A stretch of DNA of 64,000 nt from Parafrigoribacterium mesophilum (GTDB taxonomy: Bacteria > Actinomycetota > Actinomycetes > Actinomycetales > Microbacteriaceae): the NCBI RefSeq assembly GCF_039652555.1, contig NZ_JBDJAF010000001.1, forward strand, positions 1,860,001 to 1,924,000, in the 5' to 3' direction. A program made the position numbers and the translations under genes. Shown piece by piece: positions 52,300 to 61,323 of this stretch (its first letter is position 1; every line of letters starts with the position of its first letter). The notes under the pieces were generated by a model, which worked only from the letters and a program-made list of their open reading frames with translations, made no database searches and was not told the origin of the DNA.

Positions 52300-53622
52300 G
52301 TGCCTGTGATTGAAGTCGTGCCAGTAAAGGATGCCTCACCGGCGAAAGGCTCGACCGCGTTGACCGCCGCGGAGGTGGTTGCGCTGCGTCGCGACTTCCC
52401 GGCCCTGCATCAGGACGTGAACGGGCATCCGCTGGCCTACCTCGACTCCTCCGCGACCTCCCAGAAGCCCACGTTGGTCTTGGATGCCGAACGAGGCTTC
52501 TACGAGCACGCCAACGCGGCCGTGCACCGCGGTGCCCACACCCTGGCCGTCACTGCCACCGAGCTGTTCGAAGACGCGCGAGCCAACGTCGCCGCGTTCG
52601 TCGGGGCGGAGCCGGACGAGCTGGTGTGGACCTCCAACGCCACCGAGGCGCTCAACCTCATCGCCTATTCGATGTCCAACGCGAGCCTCGACCCCACGGC
52701 GGATTCCCGGGTGCGGCTGGCCGCCGGCGACGAGATCGTCGTCACCGAGATGGAGCACCACGCGAACCTCGTCCCGTGGCAGGGCCTGGCCGCACGCACC
52801 GGTGCCACGCTGCGCTACATCCCGCTCGCCGACGACGGCACACTGCCGATGGAGGCCGCCGCCACCGTGATCGGTCCGCGCACCCGCATCCTGGCCTTCT
52901 CCCATGTCTCCAACGTGCTGGGCGCGGTGAACCCGGTGGCCGAACTCGTCGCGCTCGCGCGGTCGGTCGGCGCCATCACCGTGCTCGACGCCGTGCAGTC
53001 GGTGCCACACCTGCCGGTGGACGTGAAGGCGCTCGGCGTCGACTTCGCCGCGTTCTCCGGCCACAAGATGCTCGGCCCGCTCGGCATCGGGGCCCTATAC
53101 GGCCGGCGCGAACTGCTCGAGGCGTTGCCGCCGTTCCTCACCGGCGGGTCGATGATCACGACCGTGACGATGGAGACCGCCGGATATCTGCCGCCGCCGC
53201 AGCGTTTCGAGGCCGGCACGCAGCGGATCGCCCAGGTGATCGGCCTGTCCGCCGCCGTCGACTACCTGCGCGCGGTCGGGATGGATCGGATCGAGGCGCG
53301 CGAGGCTCAGTTGGGCCGCGCCCTGGTGGACGGTTTGGCGTCGATTCCCGGCGTCCGTCTGATCGGGCCGACGGATGCCCGCCGGGTCGGATTGGCCAGC
53401 TTCGTCGTCGACGGGGTGCACTCGCACGATGTTGGCCAGTACCTGGACGAACTCGGCATCGCCGTGCGCGTCGGACACCACTGCGCGCAGCCGTTGCACC
53501 GCCGGTTCGGCATCGCCGCGACTACCCGCGCCAGTTGCGCGCTGTACACCACGCAGGAGGAGATCGGCCGCTTCCTCGAGGGGGTGCGCGGCGTGCGCGC
53601 GTTTTTCGGAGCCGACAAATGA
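52300..53622 (+). CDS. sufS: Cysteine desulfurase SufS
   Basis: A 440-residue class II PLP desulfurase: LDSSATSQKPTLVLDA, NAAVHRGAHTLA, ATEALNLIAYS, MEHHANLVPWQ, PLP Lys in FAAFSGHKMLGPLG, and the active Cys in VGHHCAQPLHRRF. It takes sulfur from cysteine for Fe-S clusters. It overlaps sufU by four bases. The rest of the suf operon (sufB, sufC, sufD) is not in this window. Confidence 0.96.
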   Translation: MPVIEVVPVKDASPAKGSTALTAAEVVALRRDFPALHQDVNGHPLAYLDSSATSQKPTLVLDAERGFYEHANAAVHRGAHTLAVTATELFEDARANVAAFVGAEPDELVWTSNATEALNLIAYSMSNASLDPTADSRVRLAAGDEIVVTEMEHHANLVPWQGLAARTGATLRYIPLADDGTLPMEAAATVIGPRTRILAFSHVSNVLGAVNPVAELVALARSVGAITVLDAVQSVPHLPVDVKALGVDFAAFSGHKMLGPLGIGALYGRRELLEALPPFLTGGSMITTVTMETAGYLPPPQRFEAGTQRIAQVIGLSAAVDYLRAVGMDRIEAREAQLGRALVDGLASIPGVRLIGPTDARRVGLASFVVDGVHSHDVGQYLDELGIAVRVGHHCAQPLHRRFGIAATTRASCALYTTQEEIGRFLEGVRGVRAFFGADK

Positions 53623-54071
53623 GCGGCCTCGGCGCGCTGTACCAGGACCTCATCCTGGACCACTCCCGGCAGCGCCACGGAGAGAGCGAGCCGCAGCCGG
53701 CCGCGGCATCCGCCCACGAGATCAACACCAGCTGCGGCGACGAACTGACCGTGCGCGTGCACCTGGATGCCGACGGCCAGTCGGTGCAGTCGCTCAGCTG
53801 GAACGGCGACGGCTGCGCAATCTCGCAGGCGTCCGCGTCGATGCTGTACGACCTCGCCCACGGCCTGACCGCCGCCGAATTGCGCACGCGGATCGACGCG
53901 TTCCGCGACATGATGCGTTCCCGCGGCAGCATCGAAGGCGACCCGGAGCTGCTCGGCGATGCGGTCGCGCTGGCCGGCGCATCGAAGTACGTCGCGCGGG
54001 TGAAGTGCGCGATGCTCGGCTGGGTGGCGTTGGAGAACGCGCTGCGCCAGCTGGAGGTTCCTACCGCCTAG
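53619..54071 (+). CDS. sufU: SufU sulfur-acceptor/scaffold protein
   Basis: A 150-residue zinc-binding protein of the IscU fold that takes sulfur from SufS. The three Cys ligands are in TSCGDEL, GDGCAISQAS and VKCAMLGW; the 18-20 residue insert between Cys2 and Cys3 that marks SufU is present (about LAHGLTAAELRTRIDAFRD). ATG 53619 overlaps the sufS stop. Confidence 0.95.
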   Translation: MSGLGALYQDLILDHSRQRHGESEPQPAAASAHEINTSCGDELTVRVHLDADGQSVQSLSWNGDGCAISQASASMLYDLAHGLTAAELRTRIDAFRDMMRSRGSIEGDPELLGDAVALAGASKYVARVKCAMLGWVALENALRQLEVPTA

Positions 54072-54077
54072 GGGCTG

Positions 54078-54173
54078 GGGTTTCGATACGCTCGCTGGCG
54101 CTCGCACTCAACCCGCTGGGCCTCCGTGGGTTGAGTAGCCGACCGAGCTTGCGAGGCCGGCGTATCGAAACCC
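54078..54173. repeat. Double palindromic element between sufU and the DUF3817 gene
   Basis: GGGTTTCGATACG (54078-54090) and CGTATCGAAACCC (54161-54173) enclose ACTCAACCC/GGGTTGAGT (54106 and 54128 on). The outer words are well known as dispersed repeats in Microbacteriaceae genomes. It lies between convergent genes, where it can also end transcription. Confidence 0.8.
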
Positions 54174-54177
54174 GCTG

Positions 54178-54672
54178 CTACTTCCACCCGCCGGGCGGAC
54201 CGATGACCAGCAGGGTCGTCATGATCACGACGATGCCGACCAGGAACCCGGTGGCGAGCATTGCCGGGTGAGTCAGCATCCAGCGCAGCAGACGGCTCAC
54301 CCAGGTGGCATCGCGCGGATCGTCGGTGGCCGTGTGCCGCCAGTCGCCATCGAGCAGGCCGCGGCGGTCCAGACGGCGGTCGAAGGGGATGGTCGCGTAC
54401 GGGACGATCGCCGTGGCGACTGCCGCGACGATCTGCCTCACACTCCAGCGCTGGTTGACGCCCACGAGCACTGCGGTGAGTGCGTACGTGATGAAGACGA
54501 AACCATGGATTGAGCCGGCGATCAGCACGGGCAGCCCGCCGGCATCCGCTGCGTACTTCAGCAGCATGCCGGCGATGAGCAGCGTCCAGGTCACCGCTTC
54601 GGCGTTCGCGACAATGCGGTAAAACATGCGCGGTGGCACGCGAGAGATTACGGGGGCAGCGGTAACGGTCAC
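54178..54672 (-). CDS. DUF3817 membrane protein
   Basis: A 164-residue integral membrane protein. The DUF3817 core of three helices is in FYRIVANAEAVTWTLLIAGMLLKY, GSIHGFVFITYALTAVLVG and VAAVATAIVPYATIPFDRRL; a fourth helix closes the C-terminus (MLATGFLVGIVVIMTTLLVIG). The family is actinobacterial and of unknown role. It is followed by purQ with a gap of about 60 bases, in the same direction from upstream pur genes. Confidence 0.88.
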   Translation of the reverse strand: MTVTAAPVISRVPPRMFYRIVANAEAVTWTLLIAGMLLKYAADAGGLPVLIAGSIHGFVFITYALTAVLVGVNQRWSVRQIVAAVATAIVPYATIPFDRRLDRRGLLDGDWRHTATDDPRDATWVSRLLRWMLTHPAMLATGFLVGIVVIMTTLLVIGPPGGWK

Positions 54673-54735
54673 GGCCCTATTGTCGCAAGACGCACTTGAG
54701 GATTACATCAGCCTCAACATCCGAACCCAGCCGGG

Positions 54736-55431
54736 CTAACGGACCAGCGCAGCCTCGATCACCGAGGTGAAGAACGTCAGGCCGTCGGTGCCGTTGCGCA
54801 TCGCGGCGGGTGTGTCAGGGCCGAAGCCCTCTTCGGTCGCGTGTTCCGGATGCGGCATGAGGCCGACCACGTTGCCGCGCGCGTTGCAGACCCCGGCGAT
54901 GTCGTTGACCGAACCGTTCGGGTTCACGCCGAGGTAGCGGAACGCGACCCGCCCCTCGCCCTCGATCCGTTCGATTGTCTCCGCTGAGGCGATGAACGCG
55001 CCCTCGCCGTTTTTCAACGGCACGATGATTTCGGCGTCTGGAGCGAAACCGGACGTCCACGCGGTCGAAGTGTTCTCCACCCGCAGGCGCTGGTCGCGAC
55101 ACACGAACGCGCCGAGGTCGTTGCGAATCAGTCCGCCGGGCAGCAGGTGCGCCTCGGTGAGCATCTGGAATCCGTTGCAGATGCCGAGCACCGGCATCCC
55201 GGTGTTCGCAGCGTCGATGACCTCGCTCATGATGGGGGAGCGGCTGGCGATCGCGCCGCAGCGCAGATAGTCGCCGTAGCTGAACCCGCCGGGCAGCACG
55301 ATCGCATCCACGCCGTGCAGGTCGTGGTCGCCGTGCCACAGCGCCACCGGCTGCGCACCGGCGTGCCGGATGGCGCGCTGCGCGTCCCGGTCGTCGAGCG
55401 AGCCGGGGAACGTGATCACGCCGATGCGCAT
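54736..55431 (-). CDS. purQ: FGAM synthase subunit I (glutaminase)
   Basis: A 231-residue class I glutaminase giving ammonia to PurL. It opens MRIGVITFPGSLDDRDAQRA; the nucleophile Cys is in LGICNGFQML, and the His-Glu pair in MPHPEHATEEGFG. ATG 55431 overlaps the purS stop by one base. The open frame that extends to 56502 is fortuitous. Confidence 0.96.
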   Translation of the reverse strand: MRIGVITFPGSLDDRDAQRAIRHAGAQPVALWHGDHDLHGVDAIVLPGGFSYGDYLRCGAIASRSPIMSEVIDAANTGMPVLGICNGFQMLTEAHLLPGGLIRNDLGAFVCRDQRLRVENTSTAWTSGFAPDAEIIVPLKNGEGAFIASAETIERIEGEGRVAFRYLGVNPNGSVNDIAGVCNARGNVVGLMPHPEHATEEGFGPDTPAAMRNGTDGLTFFTSVIEAALVR

Positions 55432-55724
55432 CAGTGGGTCTCTCCGGCCACCTCGGCAGAGCTGGACGCGATCTCGACGGACTTGAACCGCACCCCAACG
55501 ACATCCTCGATCACGGCGTTGGAGAAGAGTGTCTCCGCCAGCTCCCGGGCCTCGGCGAGCGCCGCCTCGTTGGCCGGGCCGTCGAGCTCGATCTCGAAGC
55601 GCTTGCCGATCCGCACGTCGGTGAATCGGGTGTTGCCCAACCGCGCCAGTGCGCCGGCGACCGCCTTGCCCTGCGGGTCGAGCAGTTCGGCTTTGGGCAT
55701 GACCTCGACGACAATTGTGGGCAC
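55431..55724 (-). CDS. purS: FGAM synthase subunit PurS
   Basis: A 97-residue small subunit joining PurL and PurQ. It reads VPTIVVEVMPKAELLDPQGKAV, GNTRFTDVRIGKRFEIELDG, LAETLFSNAVIEDV. GTG 55724 is chosen: GGAG lies six bases before it. It overlaps purQ. Confidence 0.93.
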   Translation of the reverse strand: MPTIVVEVMPKAELLDPQGKAVAGALARLGNTRFTDVRIGKRFEIELDGPANEAALAEARELAETLFSNAVIEDVVGVRFKSVEIASSSAEVAGETH

Positions 55725-55864
55725 GGATGACTCCAAGGAGAACGCCTGCGGGTGGATGACCCGATTCTAGCCGAGCCCAACCTTTGCAATCTGAGGCGGA
55801 TGTCGCCGGCACGTCGCAGAATAGACCAAGCGCGTTCTGCGCCGGAACGATCGAGGACACCATC

Positions 55865-57376
55865 ATGGAAACCATCGGCAAGCCGTGGCCTGCACTGTGG
55901 GCTCTCGTGCTCGGCTTCTTCATGATCATGGTCGACACCACGATTGTGTTCGTAGCCACACCGGCGGTCATGATCGGCCTACGCACCGACATCAACAGCG
56001 TCGTTTGGGTGACCAGTGCGTACCTGCTCGCGTACGCCGTGCCGCTGCTGATCACCGGGCGCCTCGGCGACCGATTCGGGCCGAAGAATCTGTACCTGGC
56101 GGGCCTGGTGGTGTTCACCCTGGCGTCGGCGTGGTCGGGATTCTCCGGGGACATCACGATGCTCATCATGGCGCGTGCGGTGCAGGGGCTTGGCGCTTCC
56201 CTCATGACCCCGCAGACCATGGCGGTGATCACCCGGATCTTCCCACCGGATCGACGCGGGGCGGCGATGGGTCTCTGGGGCGGAGTCGCCGGGGTCGCCA
56301 GCCTGGTCGGCCCGATCCTGGGCGGCGTGCTGGTCGACTCGCTCGGCTGGGAATGGATCTTCTTCATCAACGTGCCGATCGGCGTCGTCGCGTTTGTGAT
56401 CGCCGTGAAATACGTGCCTGCGCTGCAGACGCATCCGCACCGCTTCGACATCGTGGGAGTCGTTCTCAGCGCCATCGGCCTGTTCTGTCTCGTGTTCGGC
56501 ATCCAGGAAGGCCAGACCTACAACTGGGGCACCATCGTCGGGCCGATATCGGTGGGGAGCCTGATCATTACCGGCATCGTGGTGCTGGTCGCTTTTGCCG
56601 TGTGGCAGGCGGTCAACAAGAAGGGCGAGCCGCTGCTTCCCCTGAAGCTGTTCCGGGACTGGAACTTCTCCCTGGCCAACTTCGGCATCACCGCCGTCGG
56701 CTTCGCGATCACCAGCCTGTCGCTGCCGATCATGTTGTACGTGCAGATCGTGCGCGGGCTCACGCCCACCGAGGCGGCTCTGTTGCTGGTGCCGATGGCT
56801 GTGATCAACGGCGCGCTCTCCCCGGTGATCGGCAAGCTCACCGACTACGTGCATCCGCGCTATGTCGCCGCGCCGAGCATGCTGTGCCTGGCCGGCGGAC
56901 TCTACTGGCTGAGTGCGATGATGACTCCGGATGTACCGATCTGGCACTTGCTGTTTCCGATCGCGATGCTGGGGCTGGCGAACGCCGGGATGTGGTCGCC
57001 GCTGTCGACGACGGCAACGCGGAACCTGCCGCCGTGGCTGGCCGGCGCCGGCTCGGGCGTGTACAACACCACCCGCCAGATTGGGTCCGTGCTCGGCAGC
57101 GCCGGAATCGCGGTGCTGATGCAGGCGCGGATCTCCGCCGAACTTCCCGGGGTCTCGGAGGCGCAAACCGGGGGGCAGGGCGCGTTGCCGTCGGCCCTGC
57201 ATTCCGGGTTTGCCGCGGCGATGGGGCAGTCCTTGCTGCTGCCCGCCGCGGTGATCACCGTCGGCGCGCTCGCCTGCCTGTTCTTCGTGCGTCCGACCCG
57301 CACCGGGTGGGATGAGGAGGCCGAGGGCCAGGCACGCTCGACGCTCCCGCAACCGGCTCCGCGCGCCGGAAGTTAG
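55865..57376 (+). CDS. DHA2-family multidrug MFS exporter, 14 helices
   Basis: A 503-residue drug:proton antiporter. Motif A is LGDRFGPKNLYL in helix 2-3, motif C is the Gly-rich GVAGVASLVGPILGGVLVDSLGWEWIFFINVPIG of the DHA2 group, and 14 helices are evident. GAGGA precedes ATG 55865, which is preferred over ATG 55784 because the longer head is polar and lacks a ribosome site. Substrate unknown. Confidence 0.92.
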   Translation: METIGKPWPALWALVLGFFMIMVDTTIVFVATPAVMIGLRTDINSVVWVTSAYLLAYAVPLLITGRLGDRFGPKNLYLAGLVVFTLASAWSGFSGDITMLIMARAVQGLGASLMTPQTMAVITRIFPPDRRGAAMGLWGGVAGVASLVGPILGGVLVDSLGWEWIFFINVPIGVVAFVIAVKYVPALQTHPHRFDIVGVVLSAIGLFCLVFGIQEGQTYNWGTIVGPISVGSLIITGIVVLVAFAVWQAVNKKGEPLLPLKLFRDWNFSLANFGITAVGFAITSLSLPIMLYVQIVRGLTPTEAALLLVPMAVINGALSPVIGKLTDYVHPRYVAAPSMLCLAGGLYWLSAMMTPDVPIWHLLFPIAMLGLANAGMWSPLSTTATRNLPPWLAGAGSGVYNTTRQIGSVLGSAGIAVLMQARISAELPGVSEAQTGGQGALPSALHSGFAAAMGQSLLLPAAVITVGALACLFFVRPTRTGWDEEAEGQARSTLPQPAPRAGS

Positions 57377-57444
57377 GGCCGCGGGATGCTGCCGACGGGT
57401 GCGGCGAGTCTGTGGACCGCTTCCGCTGTCGGGGCAGGTCCGAT

Positions 57445-58320
57445 CTAGGCGGCGGTCGGAGCCTCGGCGGCGACCCGGATGGCGTTGGCCCAGGGGTCCT
57501 CGAAGCTGAGGGTGCGGCCGTCGTGCCGGGTCTGCACGCCGTAGTGTGCCATCCGTTCGTCCAACGCGCCGAGGTCGTCGGCGCCTGGAACGACGATGTC
57601 GACCCGGCCGAGTCCGAGCGACGGGGCACGCCGACCGGCACCGGCGCTGTTCCAGGTGTTCATCGCCATGTGGTGGTGGTAGCCGCCCGCGCTGACAAAC
57701 AGGGCCGACGTGCCCAGCGACGCCGTCGCATCGAAACCGAGTCGATTCACGTAGAACTCGCGCGCCGAGGCGATGTCGCCTACCTGCAGGTGTACGTGGC
57801 CGACGGATGCGGCTCCGAAATTGGGCTGCGCCGTCGCCGCCTCGGTGAGGTGCTCGCGGAGGAATTCGTTCGGGTCCAGGTACAGCGTGTCCATCTCCAC
57901 CTGGCCGTGCGTCCAACTCCAACTGCTGCGGTCGCGGTCCCAGTACAGTTCGATGCCGTTGCCCTCGGGGTCGGTGAAGTAGAACGCCTGGCTGACCAGA
58001 TGGTCGGCGCTGCCGGTGAAGGTGCCTGGTGCGTACCTGGCGACCGAGTAGATCGCGGCGGCGAGGCTCGCCTGCGACTCGAAGACGATGGCGGTGTGAA
58101 ACAGCCCGGCATCGTGCGGACCCCGGTGCGCCAGTCCCGGCGAGTGCTGCAGGATGACGATCGGGGCGGTGCCGCGGCCCAGGGTGACGGTGGCGCCGTC
58201 GGCGCTCAGCACGTTCAGTTGCACGGCATCCCGGTAGTACCGGGTCTGGCAGTCAAGGTCATCCACCAGCAGGGTCACCGGGCCCATGGCGGTGTCGGCG
58301 GCAAGGAGGTCCTGGTTCAT
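57445..58320 (-). CDS. VOC-family catechol-2,3-dioxygenase-like protein
   Basis: A 291-residue protein of two VOC modules. Metal ligands: His in GLFHTAIVF, His in VGHVHLQVGD and Glu in NGIELYWDR. It resembles CatE-like extradiol dioxygenases of Bacillus. AAAGGG precedes ATG 58320. Between this gene and purC lies a 23-base-arm hairpin. The substrate is probably catecholic, but a ring-cleavage cluster is not present. Confidence 0.85.
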   Translation of the reverse strand: MNQDLLAADTAMGPVTLLVDDLDCQTRYYRDAVQLNVLSADGATVTLGRGTAPIVILQHSPGLAHRGPHDAGLFHTAIVFESQASLAAAIYSVARYAPGTFTGSADHLVSQAFYFTDPEGNGIELYWDRDRSSWSWTHGQVEMDTLYLDPNEFLREHLTEAATAQPNFGAASVGHVHLQVGDIASAREFYVNRLGFDATASLGTSALFVSAGGYHHHMAMNTWNSAGAGRRAPSLGLGRVDIVVPGADDLGALDERMAHYGVQTRHDGRTLSFEDPWANAIRVAAEAPTAA

Positions 58321-58377
58321 GGAAGCCCTTTCTCTTGCCGCGTCCAACGCTGCACTGCGGGTGCCTATTCCAACTTC

Positions 58378-58430
58378 ACTTGCGCATAGTTGTTGTTCCC
58401 GGGGTCTGGGAACAACAACAAGGTGCAAGT
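58378..58430. terminator. Strong hairpin (family B copy 3) after purC
   Basis: Arms 58378-58400 (ACTTGCGCATAGTTG...) and 58408-58430 match at 19 of 23 positions around the loop GGGGTCT. On the minus strand it starts at the purC stop, so it is a likely terminator, though with no T-run. Confidence 0.7.
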
Positions 58431-59284
58431 CAGCGTGTCAGGCGCTCGATGAGTTCACGGTAGCGTGCGGCGGTCTGGTCCACGATGTGCCGGGGAAGCC
58501 GCGGCGGTGTGCCGGTTTTATCCCAGTGGTCCGCCAGCCAGTTGCGAACAATCTGTTTGTCAAAGCTCTGCGAGCGGCGGCCGGCTGCCCAATCCTCGGC
58601 GTCCCAGTAGCGCGACGAGTCGGAGGTGAGCACCTCATCGGCGAGTGTGGTGGTTCCGGTGACGCGGTGGGCGCCGAACTCGAACTTCGTATCGGCGAGC
58701 AGGATGCCTCGTTCCCGCGCGATCGCTGCCGCCCGCGTGTACGCCTCCAGGGATAGGTCGCGAAGCTCCGAGGCGACCGGTCCCACCAGTTCCTCGGTGC
58801 GCTCGAAGCTGATGTTCTCGTCGTGCTGGCCCAGCGGCGCCTTGAACGCCGGGGTGAAGATCGGCTCGGGCAAACGGTCGCCGAATCCCAGTCCCTCGGG
58901 CAGCGGCACTGCGCAAATGCTTCCGGAGTTCTGGTACTCGGCCCACGCGCTGCCGGCGACGTACCCGCGCACCACGCACTCGATCGGGTACATGTCCAGG
59001 GTCTTCACAAGCATCGCCCGCCCGGCCACCGCATCCGGAACCGTTGCATCAGACGCGAGGTGGTTCGGAATGTGCTCGAGCTGGTCGAACCACCACAGGC
59101 TCAGCGTGGTGAGCAACTCGCCCTTGCCGGGGATGCCGGGTTCGAGCAGATGGTCGAACGCGCTGATCCGGTCGCTGGCGACCATGAGCACGCGGTCCGG
59201 ATACTCGTCGGACGAGTAGAGGTCCCGCACCTTTCCGGAGTAGGTCCGCGTCCAGCCGTCCAGGGTTTCGTCGCTCGCGATCAC
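58430..59284 (-). CDS. purC: SAICAR synthase
   Basis: A 284-residue ATP-dependent ligase joining CAIR and aspartate. Motifs: YSGKVRDLYSSDEY (nucleotide loop), LMVASDRISAFDHLLEPGIPGKG, ECVVRGYVAGSAW, ADTKFEFGAH and LTSDSSRYWDAE. GTG 59284 is chosen (AATAAT ends six bases before it; GGAAGG is too close to be a ribosome site). It is the last of the pur genes here. Confidence 0.96.
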   Translation of the reverse strand: MIASDETLDGWTRTYSGKVRDLYSSDEYPDRVLMVASDRISAFDHLLEPGIPGKGELLTTLSLWWFDQLEHIPNHLASDATVPDAVAGRAMLVKTLDMYPIECVVRGYVAGSAWAEYQNSGSICAVPLPEGLGFGDRLPEPIFTPAFKAPLGQHDENISFERTEELVGPVASELRDLSLEAYTRAAAIARERGILLADTKFEFGAHRVTGTTTLADEVLTSDSSRYWDAEDWAAGRRSQSFDKQIVRNWLADHWDKTGTPPRLPRHIVDQTAARYRELIERLTR

Positions 59285-59291
59285 CCTTCCA

Positions 59292-60302
59292 TTATTCAGG
59301 AGCCGACGCCGCCGAAGGCGACGCCGTGGACTGCCGCACGGTGAGCCAGGTCGGTACGCTGCCCAGCTGATGCGCGGTGGGGTCGAGAATCCGCTCGGCG
59401 GTGAGTACACCCAGTTTCTGCGCGGAGCCGTCGACGGTGGTCAGCGCGGGCCATGCCAACCCGTCGGGAAGGGAGTCGTCGCAGCCGACAATGCTGATTC
59501 GCCCGGGCACAGCGACATCAAGGTCGCGAAATGCGGAGAGCACGCCGAGGGCCACCTGGTCGTTGAATGTCATGACCGCGGTTGTGCCCTGGGTTGCGGC
59601 TCCGCGGGCGATCGAGCGACCGGCTTCCCGGCCGGCCTCGAAGCCGATCAATCCGGTCTGCACGATGGTTAGCGCCATTCCTACTTCCCGGCATGTGCGT
59701 GACAGCACCGACCGTTTTTGTGCGCCCGACCAGGACTGCGAAGGGCCGTCCACGTACGTCAGGCTTGAGTGCCCGAGGGTGTGCAGATGGTGAACCGCCG
59801 CACTGAAGCCCGGATCGACATCGATAACCATCTGGCTGAGTCTCGGTGGAGCTTCAGCGCCGTGCAACATCCGGTTCGCCAAGACCACCGGCAGTCTCGC
59901 GGTGGCACTGACGATTTGCTCATCCGTGAGTCGGCTCGATGCCAGCACCAGTCCGTCAACCTGGGTCGACATCCGACGCATCAGGTCGTACTCGCTTTCA
60001 CGACTTTCGCGTGAGTCGCCGATGAGGATCCCGATTTTGTGTGCGCCAAGCTTTGATTCGAGGCCGGCGAGGAACCACGAGTGAAACGGATTGGTGAGAT
60101 CGGGGACGATAACGCCGATGTTGCCGGTCAGGCCCGTCACCAGACTTCGGGCAACCCGACTGGGCGTGTAATCAAGTTCCGCTGCCGCGCGAATGACCCG
60201 TTGTTTAGTCGGTTCGGTCACCAGAGGCGAGTCGCTCAGGGCCCGCGACGCGGTGGCGATGGATACCCCCGCGATCGCGGCCACATGTCGAATAGTCGTC
60301 AT
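59292..60302 (-). CDS. LacI-family transcription regulator
   Basis: A 336-residue repressor. Helix-turn-helix: TTIRHVAAIAGVSIATASRALSDSPLVTEPTKQRVIRAAAELDYTPSRVARSL (about 2-56), with the hinge helix. The periplasmic-binding-like core has LTGNIGVIVPDLTNPFHSWFLAGL and MTFNDQVALGVLSAFRDLDVAVPGRISIVGCDDS. ATG 60302 is chosen; the longer frame crosses its operator. It is divergent from the amino-acid ABC operon and probably governs it. Confidence 0.93.
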   Translation of the reverse strand: MTTIRHVAAIAGVSIATASRALSDSPLVTEPTKQRVIRAAAELDYTPSRVARSLVTGLTGNIGVIVPDLTNPFHSWFLAGLESKLGAHKIGILIGDSRESRESEYDLMRRMSTQVDGLVLASSRLTDEQIVSATARLPVVLANRMLHGAEAPPRLSQMVIDVDPGFSAAVHHLHTLGHSSLTYVDGPSQSWSGAQKRSVLSRTCREVGMALTIVQTGLIGFEAGREAGRSIARGAATQGTTAVMTFNDQVALGVLSAFRDLDVAVPGRISIVGCDDSLPDGLAWPALTTVDGSAQKLGVLTAERILDPTAHQLGSVPTWLTVRQSTASPSAASAPE

Positions 60303-60337
60303 CAGATTGACCCGCCGAAGAAAAAGAGTAGTGTCAT

Positions 60338-60359
60338 TGAAACCGTTTACATTTATCAT
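60338..60359. promoter_or_regulatory. LacI-type operator with -10 box in the divergent gap
   Basis: TGAAACCGTTTACA (60338-60351) matches the LacI/GalR operator form TGWAANCGNTTNCA throughout. TATCAT (60354-60359) follows it directly as the -10 of the import operon, and the palindrome also covers the -35 side of the regulator's own promoter. Confidence 0.75.
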
Positions 60360-60487
60360 AGGGCGTCCCCAACAAAGCGGTGAGAATAGCAACCGCTCCG
60401 AGTGCGCAATCAACGAGTGTGGCGGATGTAAGGATGCATCACCTCGGTGCGCAGGGTCGCACATACTCGAAAAGATTGGAAATTACA

Positions 60488-61315
60488 GTGATTCACAAGC
60501 ACATAAGAACTTCCATCGTCCTCATCGCGGTGGCGTCGATGGTGGCGCTCACCGGATGCACCTCCGGTAGCCCCGACGTCAAGCCCGCAGCAGAAAGCCA
60601 ACTTCAGCGCGTCATCAAGAACGGCACGCTTCGAGTCGGAGTCCTGCCCGACTATCCGCCGTACAGCTCGCAGCAGGCCGACGGCAAGCTCGTCGGGTAT
60701 GAACCCGACATCGCGGCGAAGCTGGCCACCGCCCTGGGCGTCAAGTTGGAAATGGTCAACACCGACGGTACAAGCCGCAAGCCGGTATTGGACTCGAACA
60801 GGGTCGACGTCGACATTGACGCCTTTACCGCCACGAATGAGCGAGCCAAGGCAGTGGACTTCACGATTCCCTACGTTGCCTCCGGTGCCCTTCCGCTCTT
60901 CCGCAAGGACAACCCGATCAAGAGCCTCGACGATCTGAAGGGAAAGAGCGTGTCGGTAGCCCGGGGCAGCACCAACGACAGCCTGATGACCAACCGTTTC
61001 CCCGACACCAAGGTCGTGCGGTTCGACACCATCGCGGACGCTGTTCAGGCCGTGAAGTCTGGAAAAGTGGACGCCGTGATGGAAGGCTTTGCCACGGTGC
61101 GGGCGGAGGCGGCCAAGGACTCATCGCTCCAGGTCTTGGACATCGAGCCGATCAATCCAGCGTTGATCTCCATGGGAGTCAAGCAAGGTGACCAGCTTTG
61201 GTTGAACTACTTGAACAACTTCATTCGTAACCTGAACAGCTCAGGCGATAACGCAGCCCTCTACCAGAAGTGGTTCCACGCCGACCTTCCCGCGGTTCTG
61301 GCTTACCAGGGCTAA
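60488..61315 (+). CDS. Polar amino-acid ABC importer, binding lipoprotein
   Basis: A 275-residue lipoprotein. Signal peptide and lipobox LTGC near residue 23 (VASMVALTGCTSG). The type 3 solute-binding domain follows: IKNGTLRVGVLPDYPPYS, GYEPDIAAKLATALGV, RVDVDIDAFTATNERAKAVDFTIPY, KGKSVSVARGSTND. It brings an amino acid or related small molecule to the two permeases downstream. GTG 60488 is chosen; the longer frame from 60380 would place the signal peptide at residue 40. Confidence 0.92.
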   Translation: MIHKHIRTSIVLIAVASMVALTGCTSGSPDVKPAAESQLQRVIKNGTLRVGVLPDYPPYSSQQADGKLVGYEPDIAAKLATALGVKLEMVNTDGTSRKPVLDSNRVDVDIDAFTATNERAKAVDFTIPYVASGALPLFRKDNPIKSLDDLKGKSVSVARGSTNDSLMTNRFPDTKVVRFDTIADAVQAVKSGKVDAVMEGFATVRAEAAKDSSLQVLDIEPINPALISMGVKQGDQLWLNYLNNFIRNLNSSGDNAALYQKWFHADLPAVLAYQG

Positions 61316-61323
61316 TCGGCGCA

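Noticed and set aside
55979..57922. 647-codon minus-strand ORF
   Set aside because: It is antisense to the DHA2 exporter gene, whose motifs are clear. The ORF itself has no recognisable domain.
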